Positions 28,721-38,079 of a stretch of 64,000 nucleotides of DNA are shown piece after piece (the first letter of the stretch is position 1; each line of letters opens with the position of its first letter). The stretch comes from Verrucomicrobiota bacterium (lineage in GTDB: Bacteria > Verrucomicrobiota > Verrucomicrobiia > Opitutales > Opitutaceae), in contig JAEWQP010000012.1 in NCBI GenBank assembly GCA_023399155.1, positions 62,001-126,000 on the forward strand. Reading direction: 5' to 3'. The translations under genes were made by a program, and so were the position numbers. The notes beneath the pieces are model-generated. The model did no database searches and had not been told where the DNA came from. It saw only the letters and a program-made list of their open reading frames with translations.

Positions 28721-30403
28721 ATGGAGGCGATCCAGAGGCCTCCCCACAACATCGCTTCGGACCTCCTCGCGCCGCTGTTGAAGGACCATGAACCGGGCAC
28801 GCTGGAGTTTCTCGAGGCGCTGATCGCCAGGCGGATCATGCCGAAGGAGGCCGCCTGCAAGTGCTGGGGCGACTCCATCGGCATCGCCTACGTGGAGCCG
28901 GTGACCACGATCATCAACCGCGACGCGATGGACCTGATCCCGCAGGAAATCGCGCAGAAGGCGCAGATCCTGCCGCTCTATCTGTTCGACACCCTGCTGA
29001 CGGTCGCGATGGCCGATCCGACCGACAAGGACCTTCTCCAGCGGCTGAGTCAGATCGCGCAGCATCCGGTGAGCGGCGTGTTCTCGCTTCCAAGCGAGAT
29101 CGCCGCCGGCATCGTGGTGCACTATCAGTCCGAGAAATCGGTCCGCGAGAGTCTCGCCGAACTGCGTTCGCTCGACCTGCGCCTGAACGAGGAGATGTCG
29201 GCCGAACGCGTCTCCGAACTGACCGAGAACGCCTCGCTCATCCAGGTCGTCAATTCGCTCATCTACTTCGCCCTGCGCGAACGCGCCTCCGACATCCATA
29301 TCGAGCCGCGCGAGACGTTCACCAAGGTGCGCTTCCGCATCGATGGCATCCTGCGCGAGATGATCACCTTCCCGCGCAAGATCCACGTCGCGATCGTCTC
29401 GCGGCTGAAGATCCTCTGCAACCTGAACATCACCGAGAGCCGGTTTCCGCAGGACGGCCGTTTCACGCTCTCGCTTGGCGCGAATCGCGCGGACTTCCGG
29501 CTCTCGTTCATGCCGACGGTCTTCGGTGAGAAGGTGGTGATCCGCATCCTCTCCTTCGGCAGCAAGAAGGATTTCCTGCAGCTGGACCAGATGCTCGTGT
29601 CGCACACGATCCTGCAGCCGTTCAAGCGCCTCATCCAGAATCCCAACGGCATCATCTTCGTCACCGGCCCGACCGGCTCGGGGAAGACCACGACGCTCTA
29701 TGCGGCGCTCGCGGAGATCAACACGCCAGGGATGAACATCGTGACGATCGAGGACCCGGTCGAGCTGCAGCTCGAGGGGATCAACCAGACGCAGGTCAAC
29801 TCGCACATCGACCTGAGCTTCGCCCTCCTGCTCCGCTCCATCCTGCGTCAGGATCCCGATGTGATCCTCGTGGGCGAGATCCGCGACCTCGAGACCGCAA
29901 AGATCGCAGTCGAGGCCGCGCTCACCGGTCACCTCGTGCTGGCGACGCTGCACACGAACAACGCCCTCCAGGCGATCACGCGCCTCGTGGACATCGGCGT
30001 CGAGCCCTACCAGGTGGCGCCGTCGATCACCGGAGTCGTGGCCCAGCGCCTCGCTGCGCGCATCTGTCAGCGCTGCAAGGAGCCGTATTTTCCATCCCGC
30101 GACATCCTGAGAAAATACTTCATGGACGAGGGACTCACCGAGGTGCCCTTCTACCGCGGTCGTGGCTGTGCGGAATGCGGCTTCACGGGCTATCGCGGGC
30201 GTGTGGCCTTCCATGAGCTCGTGCTCGTCACCGAGGAGATGCGCTCGATCATCGGTCGCAATGGGAGCATGGAGGACCTCGCCCGCGCCGCGCGCAAGGT
30301 CGGGTATCGCCCGCTCCGCTACGACGGTTTGAAGAAGGTCCTGCTCGGCCTGACCACGATCGAGGAGATCGAACAGAACACGTCCTTCGAGTGGGCGTAT
30401 TAG
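28721..30403 (+). CDS. pilB: Type IV pilus/type II secretion assembly ATPase (PilB/GspE family)
   Basis: About 560 aa. An N-terminal MshEN-like region is followed by the AAA secretion ATPase core: SDIHIEPRE, the Walker A GPTGSGKTTT, the Asp box TIEDPVE, Walker B VILVGEIRD, the His box LATLHTNNA and a four-cysteine zinc site (CQRCKEP and CAECGFTGYRGR). It powers pilus extension or pseudopilus assembly from the cytosol. I chose the ATG at 28721; a GTG at 28694 would overlap the preceding small gene by 17 bases. No pilC, pilT or pilin gene is in the window, so PilB versus GspE is not settled. Confidence 0.9.
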   Translation: MEAIQRPPHNIASDLLAPLLKDHEPGTLEFLEALIARRIMPKEAACKCWGDSIGIAYVEPVTTIINRDAMDLIPQEIAQKAQILPLYLFDTLLTVAMADPTDKDLLQRLSQIAQHPVSGVFSLPSEIAAGIVVHYQSEKSVRESLAELRSLDLRLNEEMSAERVSELTENASLIQVVNSLIYFALRERASDIHIEPRETFTKVRFRIDGILREMITFPRKIHVAIVSRLKILCNLNITESRFPQDGRFTLSLGANRADFRLSFMPTVFGEKVVIRILSFGSKKDFLQLDQMLVSHTILQPFKRLIQNPNGIIFVTGPTGSGKTTTLYAALAEINTPGMNIVTIEDPVELQLEGINQTQVNSHIDLSFALLLRSILRQDPDVILVGEIRDLETAKIAVEAALTGHLVLATLHTNNALQAITRLVDIGVEPYQVAPSITGVVAQRLAARICQRCKEPYFPSRDILRKYFMDEGLTEVPFYRGRGCAECGFTGYRGRVAFHELVLVTEEMRSIIGRNGSMEDLARAARKVGYRPLRYDGLKKVLLGLTTIEEIEQNTSFEWAY

Positions 30404-30704
30404 GGCATGCCTTTGTGCTCTGGTTCAAAACGATCGACCAGCCTCTGAAGTGCAGGGCCGGGCTCCTGCCCGCCCGCGATCGTCTCAAGGCAAGCGCCCA
30501 CCGTTGCGCGTGCGCGGCGTAGCGGGAGATCCGCCCGCGATGGGGCGCATCATAGGGCCCGAAGAACACGCCGTAAGCCCGGGTCCGAGGTGAGAGGCTG
30601 GAGCGAGTGGACTGCGCCCGGCCGCGGACACGACCCAACGCGAACCGCGATGCGGCGTGCCGGTTGCCCGACGGACGGGAGAAAACGAACGCCGCCGGCT
30701 CGCC
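30404..30704. other. Intergenic region between pilB and the M23 peptidase gene
   Basis: About 300 bases between convergent genes. I see no gene and no clear terminator hairpin with a T-run. The translated frames are arginine- and serine-rich shadows. Confidence 0.5.
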
Positions 30705-31712
30705 TCACCGCGCCGGCGTGAAGATGATCTCCAGGATGTCCTGCATCTTCGAACCCGGGATTGTCGTGCCTCCGCGGGTACGCACGATCGACTGGCACGG
30801 GTGGCGCCCGAGCATGTCCCGGTCGTGGAAGACGATGATCGTGCCCGAGCCTTCCACGGCGGCGACCTCCGAGGCGTCGAGGGGCCACCAGGCCTTGGGC
30901 ACGCCGAACCACGTGAACTCGATCCGCCAGCCCGCCACGCCGGAGGCGGGCGGCGCGGTCTGCAGGAGTTCCGGATAGCGCTGCACGAAATCCGGGATCG
31001 CACCGTTCTTCACGACGACGGTCGCCGCGGTCGGCAGGGCCTGCAGGTAGCCGCGCAGATCCTCGACTCGCCCGCGCTTGCGCTGCTCCATGTAGTCGAG
31101 GAAATCGAAACTGACGACGTTCATGCCGTTGAACGCACCGTGCTGGTTGCGCGACGGGTATTTCTGGGCGTCGTACCAGGCCTGGAAGCCGCGCCCCAGC
31201 CAGAATCCGATCTCGATGTGCAGGTGCGCCCGTTCGCGCGGAATGCCCGTGGAGGCCGATCGCCCCATGATCCCGATCTGGGTCCCCGCCTCCACTTTCG
31301 AGCCGGGCTGCAGGCCGGTCGTGACACTCGCCAGGTGCGCATAGAGGGTGATCACGGCCGGTCTGAAATCCGTGTGCTCGACCACGACATAACGGCCGTA
31401 GTTGCTCAGCCCCGACACCGCGTTCACGTGGCGCACGACGCCCGGGCCGACGGCGACCACGGGATCGATCGCTTCGCCTCGGCGGTCGCGCTTCAGCGGC
31501 GTGAGGTCGAGACCCTCGTGGAACTGGCGTCCGCTGGTGCGGACGCAGCCGAACATGCCGGATTCGACGGTGCCCGACTCGGTTGGTTGGATGTATTCCG
31601 CGTAGGGCCGGCCTTCCAGGAGGGCGGGCCGCGGCGTGGGCCACACCAATTCCTGGGCAAGTGCCGCAATCGGCGCCGCGAGGCACGCGGCGATGTGGAA
31701 GGCGATCCTCAT
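30705..31712 (-). CDS. M23 (LytM-type) peptidase-like exported protein
   Basis: 335 aa with a signal peptide (MRIAFHIAACLAAPIAALAQ). The peptidase domain (about residues 45-170) shows FHEGLDLTP, VVVEHTDFRPAVITLYAHL and HLHIEIGFW, the zinc-site motifs of M23 endopeptidases, although the first zinc motif is HEGLD rather than the common HxGxD with small spacing. The C-terminal 160 residues have no recognised domain. It would cut peptidoglycan cross-bridges in the periplasm. It lies 7 bases downstream of the SecD-P1-like lipoprotein gene, so the two are probably one operon. Confidence 0.85.
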   Translation of the reverse strand: MRIAFHIAACLAAPIAALAQELVWPTPRPALLEGRPYAEYIQPTESGTVESGMFGCVRTSGRQFHEGLDLTPLKRDRRGEAIDPVVAVGPGVVRHVNAVSGLSNYGRYVVVEHTDFRPAVITLYAHLASVTTGLQPGSKVEAGTQIGIMGRSASTGIPRERAHLHIEIGFWLGRGFQAWYDAQKYPSRNQHGAFNGMNVVSFDFLDYMEQRKRGRVEDLRGYLQALPTAATVVVKNGAIPDFVQRYPELLQTAPPASGVAGWRIEFTWFGVPKAWWPLDASEVAAVEGSGTIIVFHDRDMLGRHPCQSIVRTRGGTTIPGSKMQDILEIIFTPAR

Positions 31713-31719
31713 CGATGGA

Positions 31720-32265
31720 CTAACTCTTCCTGCGCCGGCCCTCGGCCAGCGCCGTTTGGATCTCGTGCGCCGTGCGCTTGAGATTGACCGCCGTCCGGCT
31801 CAGCTCGTCGTCGGAAAGCTCGACGAAGATCAAGAGGCGACCATCGAGAAGCGGGCCGTCGAGGAGCCGCGCACCAAACGGCTGGCCGTTGAGCGTGACC
31901 ACGAGGCGGCGGCCGAGGTTGCTGCTCGACACGCGTGTCAGGTCCCGCGCGCCGTCCGGTGTGAGTTCAAACATGAGGCAGAGGCCGAGATCGACCTTCA
32001 CCAGTTCGACATTGCGCACATCGACCTCGGAAAAGACCGGCGCCGGTGAAACCACGATCTCCACGCCGCTCCGGGGCAGTTGCACCGCGAGCGCCCCGCG
32101 GACCTGCGGCGGAGTCTCAATCAGGAACTGGGGTACAACCGGTTCGTAGTCGCGCGTCTGATGGCTCTGGCAGGCCGACAACATCAGCGCCACTCCCGCC
32201 AGCACGCCGACCCAGCACGCGCGTCGCGCGGCCGGTGAGTGTGTGATGTGCGGCGAGAAAGGCAT
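31720..32265 (-). CDS. Lipoprotein with a SecD P1-head-like domain
   Basis: 181 aa. A long n-region leads to a lipobox (LMLSAC, cysteine about residue 32). The rest contains a pattern resembling the P1 head of SecD: LCLMFELTPDGARDLTRVS, NLGRRLVVTLNGQPFGARLLDGPLLDGRLLIFVEL. In SecDF this domain binds translocating protein in the periplasm. Here it is free of the transmembrane part and tethered by lipid. It precedes the M23 peptidase gene on the same strand. The assignment rests on pattern resemblance only. Confidence 0.7.
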   Translation of the reverse strand: MPFSPHITHSPAARRACWVGVLAGVALMLSACQSHQTRDYEPVVPQFLIETPPQVRGALAVQLPRSGVEIVVSPAPVFSEVDVRNVELVKVDLGLCLMFELTPDGARDLTRVSSSNLGRRLVVTLNGQPFGARLLDGPLLDGRLLIFVELSDDELSRTAVNLKRTAHEIQTALAEGRRRKS

Positions 32266-32322
32266 CGGGGAGACAGGGTGATCAAACGTCGCGCGCCACG
32301 CGCGGGCCAGCCTGAAATCAGG

Positions 32323-33519
32323 TCACGACACGCGGCTTCCCAACCCCAGCAACTCCTCGCCCACCGCGTCCGCCACGAGTCGTCCCGATCGCGTGAGCGC
32401 AAGCGTCTCATCGCCTCGGAACTCCACCAGGCCGTCGACGGCGAGCGCCTGGAGCGCCGATGCGAACGGCGCCAGCGCCTCGGAGCCGAAGCGCTCCCGC
32501 AGCCCGGACAGCGACACGCCCGCGTTCATGCGCAGTCCGAAAATCAGGGCGTCCTCCGCCAGCTGCGCAGAGGTCAACGCGGCTCGCTCCGTTGTCGCCC
32601 GTTCGCCGCGGGCGATTCCCGCGCACCAGGCGTCGAGGTCGGAGACATTTGCGCCGCGCCAGGAGCGTTCCTGGCTCGCCGCGGAGGGCCCGAACCCGTG
32701 CCACCGTCCCATGCGCCACGTGTTCAGGTTGTGGAGACAGGCGTGGCCGGGCCGGGCGTGGTTGGAAACCTCATACTGGGCGAAGCCGTGTCCCGCCAGC
32801 CGGTCCCACGTCGCCTCGTAGAACGCGCGTTCCCGTTCCACATCGAGGCTCACCTTTCCAGCCGAGAGGCGCACGAAGAGCGCGGTGTCCTCCTCGAAGG
32901 TCAGGCAATAGGTCGAGATGTGATCGACGCCCAGGTCCGCGGCCGCATCGAGGTCGGCGAGCCAGGCGTCGAGCGTCTGCCCGGGGATGGCGAAGATGAG
33001 GTCGATGTTACGGCTCGCGAATCCGGCGGCTTCGATGAGTCGCCAGGCCTCGCGGATCTGGGCCAGCGAGTGACGCCGCCCGAGCGCCTCCAGGGTCGCC
33101 GGGGCAAAGCTCTGCACTCCGAGCGACACGCGCGTCACGCCGGCGTCGCGCAGGATCCGGAGCTTGTCGGCGCGAACCGAGCCGGGGGCGAGCTCGACCG
33201 TCCATTCGGCGGGTGGTCCAAACCGTGCGAGCTGCGCCGCGGCCAGCCGTTCGAGATCGCGCGCCGGAAGGAGGCCAGGCGTGCCCCCACCCCAGAAGGC
33301 GGTGCCGCAGGATTCGACCGGCACAAGGGCGAACTCGCGCTCGATCGTCGCGAGGTATCGGTCGATATCGTCGCGCCGCGGCTCGACCTGATAAAACGCG
33401 CAAAAGTCGCACGCATGCGAACAAAACGGCACGTGCACATAAATGCCCGGCGCATCGAGCGTGCTTTTCTCCGGTTTTTCCCCATGATCGGGAACCGGGA
33501 TTTTGTTTGCCAATCCCAT
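32323..33519 (-). CDS. hemW: Radical SAM heme chaperone HemW-like protein (coproporphyrinogen oxidase family)
   Basis: About 398 aa. The radical SAM cluster motif is VPFCSHACDFCAF (CxxxCxxC), followed by FWGGGTPGLL, ELAPGSV, GVTRVSLGVQSF and NIDLIFAIPGQTLDAW, all typical of HemW/HemN; a HemN_C-type domain ends the protein. HemW members transfer heme rather than oxidise coproporphyrinogen, and the short N-terminus fits HemW. I chose the ATG at 33519; the frame extends to a GTG at 33543 that would abut the divergent lipoprotein start. It is divergent from the IPT/TIG lipoprotein with only about 30 bases between starts. Confidence 0.85.
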   Translation of the reverse strand: MGLANKIPVPDHGEKPEKSTLDAPGIYVHVPFCSHACDFCAFYQVEPRRDDIDRYLATIEREFALVPVESCGTAFWGGGTPGLLPARDLERLAAAQLARFGPPAEWTVELAPGSVRADKLRILRDAGVTRVSLGVQSFAPATLEALGRRHSLAQIREAWRLIEAAGFASRNIDLIFAIPGQTLDAWLADLDAAADLGVDHISTYCLTFEEDTALFVRLSAGKVSLDVERERAFYEATWDRLAGHGFAQYEVSNHARPGHACLHNLNTWRMGRWHGFGPSAASQERSWRGANVSDLDAWCAGIARGERATTERAALTSAQLAEDALIFGLRMNAGVSLSGLRERFGSEALAPFASALQALAVDGLVEFRGDETLALTRSGRLVADAVGEELLGLGSRVS

Positions 33520-33548
33520 AAGGCTAAGATCATCAACTGCCACCCAAA

Positions 33549-34469
33549 ATGGACGCCCGCAAATCTCGTTTCGCGAGTCTTTTCACCCGACTCCTTGCCG
33601 CCTCCGCTGTCGTGCTTCTGCTCGCCGGCTGCGACGTCAAGATCACCAATCGTACTCCGGCGACGTTCTCCGAAAATCCGTCCGGGGTCTACACCATCAC
33701 CGCTGAAGTGAAGGTGAGGAGCGGCGTGGTCAAGAAGGAGACGGTCAAGCCCAGCATCGTCATCGATGGCCAGATCTTCCCGATGACGAAGAGCGACCTC
33801 GCTCCCGATCTCTGGGAATACGACTACAAGCTCCCGGCCGGACGCGCCGAGGGCGCTTATTACTTCATCGCCACCTACGAGACATCGGCCAACGGACGCG
33901 AAAGCCAGCGCGACACCTACACGGAGTTGTCGAAGTTCTCCGTCGCCAACCGCTACACCCTTGCGCTGGACGTCAACCGCGCCCCCGTGGGCGCGCAAGT
34001 GACGGTGCTGGGCCGCGGCTTCACACCGCAGGATGTCATCTATGTCGGTGACATGGCCGCGCAGACCTCCTTCCGTTCGGCGAACACGCTCACGTTCACG
34101 GTCCCCGCGATACCGGGTGGTCGGAACTATCCGGTCTCGATCGGCGGCCCCGGTTCCGAGTCGCAGGTCGGCACGATCCGCGTCGACGAGGGGTCGATCA
34201 GCGTCTTCCCGACCAGCCTGGCTCTGACGCCGCGCGGACGTCGCCAGCTCGTCTTCACGATTCCGGCTGAAGCCCCCGAGGGCGGCCTCGTCCTGGATAT
34301 CACCACCGATGTCCCGGCGACCGTGGTGATGCCGGAAGTCACGATTCCCGCCGGGGCGCGGTCGGTGAATGTCGTCGTCGAAGGTGGGCAGCCCGGCAAC
34401 GGCACGATTTACGTCAAGGCACCGGGATTCGGCGAGGCCACCGTGGCGATCTCGGTCGCCGGCCGCTGA
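33549..34469 (+). CDS. Lipoprotein with IPT/TIG-like domain
   Basis: 306 aa. The signal peptide ends with lipobox LLAGC (cysteine about residue 28). Three beta-rich sections follow: an N-terminal Ig-like part (about 30-130), an IPT/TIG-like domain (NRAPVGAQVTVLGRGFTPQDVIYVG, about 140-215) and a C-terminal Ig-like part (ISVFPTSLALTPRGRRQLVFTIPAE, about 220-306). It is probably an outer-membrane surface or periplasmic scaffold; the ligand is unknown. It has its own terminator, which lies inside the 3' end of the convergent nuclease gene. Confidence 0.8.
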   Translation: MDARKSRFASLFTRLLAASAVVLLLAGCDVKITNRTPATFSENPSGVYTITAEVKVRSGVVKKETVKPSIVIDGQIFPMTKSDLAPDLWEYDYKLPAGRAEGAYYFIATYETSANGRESQRDTYTELSKFSVANRYTLALDVNRAPVGAQVTVLGRGFTPQDVIYVGDMAAQTSFRSANTLTFTVPAIPGGRNYPVSIGGPGSESQVGTIRVDEGSISVFPTSLALTPRGRRQLVFTIPAEAPEGGLVLDITTDVPATVVMPEVTIPAGARSVNVVVEGGQPGNGTIYVKAPGFGEATVAISVAGR

Positions 34470-34494
34470 ACCGGCACCCGGATTCCAGTCAGGT

Positions 34495-35487
34495 TTACAA
34501 CGCCGGCCGGCTCGTGCCCGCCGGCGTTTTCGTTGCCGGCGCCGGCGTGACGGCCGGGGACGCGTCGACGGCGATCTCGAGGTCCGTCCAGACCAGACGA
34601 TGATCCGACCCCTCGATTGCACGCTCGCCGTCGAAGATGAACGCGTGCCGTCCGACCACGTGCGGCAGCAGGCCCGGGGAAACCAGGATGTAATCGACGC
34701 GCTCATACCGGGCGCTTCGGGCCTGGAAGTGAGTCCAGACCTCTCCGCGACTATCCGCGGCCTCGAGCGGCGCAGCGACCTTTCCCTTGCGCCGCGAGAA
34801 TGCCGCGAGCGTGCGGGAATCGGGCGCGTCATTGAGATCGCCCGCGATCACGAACCGCGGCTCCGTCTCGCCCCGGGTCTGCCGGAGGATCCGGTCGCGC
34901 ACCGCACGGGCCTCGGCGGCGCGGCGCTTTTCCGCACCGGGGTCGGCCGCATGCTCCGTGAGGGGACTCTTTAGGTGCACGATGAAGACGCGCCACACGC
35001 CGCCTTCGCCATCGAATGTCACTTCCAGGAGCCCGCGCTTCACTGGTTCGGTGCGCCCGAGATACTCGAAGGTGACATCATCGTGCTCGACCACGGCCCG
35101 GATCGGGATGCGGGCGACCAGCGCGACGTGCCGCAACGGATCGGCTGCCTCCAGGAATGCCGCATGCGGAAACGGACTCCCCTCGGTCGCGAGGTCCTGC
35201 TGGAGTTCGTCGAGAAACGGACGAGGCCCGATCTCCTGCAGGCAGAGCACGTGCGGATGGACCGCGCGGATCACGCTCCGTATTGCCGCCTTTTCCTTCT
35301 CCGGCTTTGGATACTTGGGGCGGAAGCGCCCCTCCAGGCGACGATCCATGCAGAGATAGTTCTGCACATTGAACGTCGCGAGACGCACCGGAGCTGCGTC
35401 CGCGGCGACGACAGCTGCGACGCACACCAGGGCGACGATACACGCCCGGTGCACGCGGCTGAATCTCGTGCGCGAGCGTCCGGGCAT
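34495..35487 (-). CDS. Secreted endonuclease/exonuclease/phosphatase family protein
   Basis: 330 aa with a signal peptide (hydrophobic residues about 13-32, cleavage near ADAAP). The EEP fold is shown by VRLATFNVQNYL, VLCLQEIGPRPF, FIVHLKSP, VIAGDLNDAP, ERVDYILVSPGL and EGSDHRLVWTDLEI, covering the metal and catalytic His/Asp residues. Substrate (DNA, RNA or phosphoester) cannot be told. The C-terminal tail is low-complexity (Pro/Ala/Thr). Its 3' end is convergent with the IPT lipoprotein gene. Confidence 0.87.
   Translation of the reverse strand: MPGRSRTRFSRVHRACIVALVCVAAVVAADAAPVRLATFNVQNYLCMDRRLEGRFRPKYPKPEKEKAAIRSVIRAVHPHVLCLQEIGPRPFLDELQQDLATEGSPFPHAAFLEAADPLRHVALVARIPIRAVVEHDDVTFEYLGRTEPVKRGLLEVTFDGEGGVWRVFIVHLKSPLTEHAADPGAEKRRAAEARAVRDRILRQTRGETEPRFVIAGDLNDAPDSRTLAAFSRRKGKVAAPLEAADSRGEVWTHFQARSARYERVDYILVSPGLLPHVVGRHAFIFDGERAIEGSDHRLVWTDLEIAVDASPAVTPAPATKTPAGTSRPAL
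34499..34530 (+). terminator. Intrinsic terminator of the IPT lipoprotein gene
   Basis: AACGCCGGC (34499-34507) pairs with GCCGGCGTT (34520-34528), loop of 12 bases, followed by TT beyond the stem (TTTT run 34527-34530). It lies 29 bases after the stop codon and within the last codons of the convergent nuclease gene, so the two genes share this DNA. Confidence 0.7.
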
Positions 35488-35504
35488 CGTTGTCCGCTTT
35501 TCAG

Positions 35505-36779
35505 CTATGCCGTGGCACCCGCCGATTCGCGCTGCCGCAGGGCCGCCACGCGTTCGACCAGGGTCGGATGCGAGTAGTAGAACGCACTGTAGGCCGGATG
35601 TGGCGTCAGATTGGACAGATTTTCGCGCGCGAGGCCGCGCAACGCCTGCACCAGCGGCTCAGGCGAGCCCACCAAGGCGCGGGCGAAGTCATCGGCCTCG
35701 TACTCGTGCTTGCGCGAAAGGAGATTGCCCAGCGGGGTGAGCCAGTAGCCGAAAACTCCGCCGAGCAGTCCGAAGAGGAGAAAAGCAACGGCCGTGCTGG
35801 ACTCGGCGAATCCGAACGCCTCGAAAAAGGCCGGGGTTCGCATGAGCCAGCCCAGCAGCAGGAAGGCCGCGAGCGTCAGCACCGAGCTGAGCAGCACGCT
35901 TTTCCAGATGTGACCGCGCCGATAATGGCCGATCTCGTGGGCCAGCACGGCCTCGAGTTCGTCCGGGGCCAGCTGCGAGATCAACGTGTCGAAGAGAACG
36001 ATGCGGCGGAACCGCCCGAATCCCGCAAAGAGTGCATTGGAGTGCGCCGAGCGCTTGCTCCCATCCATCACGTGGATCGACCGCGCCTGAAACGCGCCGC
36101 GTTCCGCAAGCGACATCAGGCGATCGCGCAGCGAGGCGTCCTCGAGCGGGGTGAACTTGTTGAACAACGGCATGATCCACCACGGCACCACGACGGCGAG
36201 CACGAGTTTCACGACCGTGAGCGTGAGCCACGCCCAGATCCACCAGAACGTGCCGGTGCCCTCGACGACGGTGATGAGGAGCCAGAACACGGGCGTGCCG
36301 ATGGCGATGCCGAGGATCGCGCCCTTGAGGTGATCGGTGACCCAGAGGCCGAGGGTCGAGCGATTAAAGCCGAACCGCTGCTCCAGCCGGAACTGCGCCC
36401 ACCATTCCCAGGGAAGCGACGGCACGGACAAAACGACCAGGCAAGCGACGAGAAAACCCGCACCCGACCACGTTCCAGTTCCCAGCTGCGCGGTCCACGC
36501 GGACCAGGCCGCCGGGAGCACGCCGGAAAACAGCACGAGTGCGAGCACCAGCGTATCCCAGAGGTTTTCCCACTGGCCGAAACGCAGCTTCGCGGACGTG
36601 TAGTCCCCGGCCTTGCGGTAGCGCGCTTCATCCATGACGCCCGCCAATGCGGCCGGAAGGCGGTCGCGGTGCCGCTGGAGTTCGCGCTGGTTGAGAAATC
36701 CGAGGGTGGCCTGTGCCATCAGCCGCGCGACGAGCGCCGCCGCGGTGACAAAAACGATCGCGGACATGCCGCCAACCAT
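35505..36779 (-). CDS. M48 family metallopeptidase (Ste24-type CAAX protease homologue)
   Basis: 424 aa. Several membrane segments (about residues 5-25, 75-95, 105-125, 155-205, 300-350) surround the catalytic zinc motif VLAHEIGHYRRGH, with the third zinc ligand in HEYEADDFARAL. The N-terminal half matches the Ste24/M48 subfamily A (KSRTTALYSLL-like regions WENLWDTL, QRFGFNRSTLGLWVTD). In bacteria the substrate is membrane-protein quality control rather than prenylated protein. The ATG at 36779 or an internal one at 36767 could be used. Confidence 0.93.
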   Translation of the reverse strand: MVGGMSAIVFVTAAALVARLMAQATLGFLNQRELQRHRDRLPAALAGVMDEARYRKAGDYTSAKLRFGQWENLWDTLVLALVLFSGVLPAAWSAWTAQLGTGTWSGAGFLVACLVVLSVPSLPWEWWAQFRLEQRFGFNRSTLGLWVTDHLKGAILGIAIGTPVFWLLITVVEGTGTFWWIWAWLTLTVVKLVLAVVVPWWIMPLFNKFTPLEDASLRDRLMSLAERGAFQARSIHVMDGSKRSAHSNALFAGFGRFRRIVLFDTLISQLAPDELEAVLAHEIGHYRRGHIWKSVLLSSVLTLAAFLLLGWLMRTPAFFEAFGFAESSTAVAFLLFGLLGGVFGYWLTPLGNLLSRKHEYEADDFARALVGSPEPLVQALRGLARENLSNLTPHPAYSAFYYSHPTLVERVAALRQRESAGATA

Positions 36780-36912
36780 GGGGGCGACCGGGCGGGCGGC
36801 GAGACAAACCTCGCACTACGGGTTTGCCTTACTTGCCCATGCACACATTCCCCTTAGCACGGACCGCCTGCCCCTGATTGTCCGGGGCCGGCCAAGCTGC
36901 CACCCTCCTCTT

Positions 36913-38067
36913 ATGACACAGACCCGTCGTGCCATTCCCCTCACGCGCGCGATCCTGGCCACGGCCGTCGTCGCGTTCGCGTTTCCCATGCACCTCGCCG
37001 CCCTCTGGGAGGCCGCCGATGGCGAGATCTTTCTCTCCCTGAACACCTCGATCACGGCCGATTCCAACATTGGTTCCAACGCGGCCGAGTTGTCCGACAC
37101 GATCTATGCCGTGACCCCGGGTATCGCGTTCGAGCGCAGCCGCGGGCGGGGCTCCCTCTCCCTCGGCGCCCAGTACGAGATTGAGCGGGCCGGGAAGTAC
37201 GATGCCTACGACTCGGAAAACCTCTCCGCCGACTTCTCGCTCAACATGGACGCCACGCCGAGCGGGCGGCTCCGTGGCGGCGTAAACGCCGGCTACTTCG
37301 ACGGCGCGCGCGTCGATCGGTTCGAGAACCGCCGCCTCTCCCAAAAATCCTTCAACCTCGGGCTCAATGGCGCCTACGAGATCACGCCCAAGCTCAATTC
37401 GCGGCTCACCACCTCTTACGACGAGACGCGCCCGGAAACGCTTGCGGACTACGACCGCTCGTCGATCCGCCTGGGACTCGGCTACAAGATGCGGCCGTTG
37501 ATCTCGACCTTCATGGACGTGCGCTTCACGAAGTCGACATCCGACCACCAGGATGGCCCGGGCAGCCGGGCCGACACTTCGGGCAAGGCGCTGATGTTCG
37601 GCGTCGAGGGCGAGATCACGGCGCGCCTGAGCGGCAGCATCGGTGTCGGCTACGACTGGTCGGAGAGCGAGTTGGGCGGGATCGACACCGAGTATTCAGG
37701 TGTGACCTACGACGTTTCGCTCGACTGGCAGCCGCGCGAGCGCACGAGTGTTTCGCTGACGGCTTCCAACGGCATCCGGGCGGCAAGCCGGGGCGCCGTC
37801 GAGTACATGAGCATCGAACTGGCGGCAAAGCAGGAGATCGGGCTCAACATGTCGGCCACCGCCGGGATCGGCCTCCGCAGCAACGACTACGAGTCCGAGT
37901 TCCGTGGCGACGACGACATCGTCGATGCGTCGCTGACTTACAACTACGCCTTCAGCCGCAATATTTCGGTCGGAGCGCGGTTCGCCTACACCGACTCGGA
38001 TTCCTCCATCGACCTGTTCAGCTACAGCCGCACGGTCTGGACCCTTTTCGGTAACGTCCGTTACTAG
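36913..38067 (+). CDS. Outer-membrane beta-barrel protein of an exopolysaccharide locus
   Basis: 384 aa with a signal peptide (about residues 1-30). The remainder is a run of alternating amphipathic strands (SLGAQYEIERAGKYDAY, FNLGLNGAYEITPKLNS, ISVGARFAYTDSDSS) and ends in a terminal tyrosine (WTLFGNVRY), the sorting signal for outer-membrane barrels. Barrels of this kind (BBP2/VpsM type) accompany Wza/Wzc-type exporters, as here. It is the first of three genes separated by 12 and 23 bases. It may help pass the polysaccharide through the outer membrane. Confidence 0.85.
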   Translation: MTQTRRAIPLTRAILATAVVAFAFPMHLAALWEAADGEIFLSLNTSITADSNIGSNAAELSDTIYAVTPGIAFERSRGRGSLSLGAQYEIERAGKYDAYDSENLSADFSLNMDATPSGRLRGGVNAGYFDGARVDRFENRRLSQKSFNLGLNGAYEITPKLNSRLTTSYDETRPETLADYDRSSIRLGLGYKMRPLISTFMDVRFTKSTSDHQDGPGSRADTSGKALMFGVEGEITARLSGSIGVGYDWSESELGGIDTEYSGVTYDVSLDWQPRERTSVSLTASNGIRAASRGAVEYMSIELAAKQEIGLNMSATAGIGLRSNDYESEFRGDDDIVDASLTYNYAFSRNISVGARFAYTDSDSSIDLFSYSRTVWTLFGNVRY

Positions 38068-38079
38068 GGATCGCCGCCT

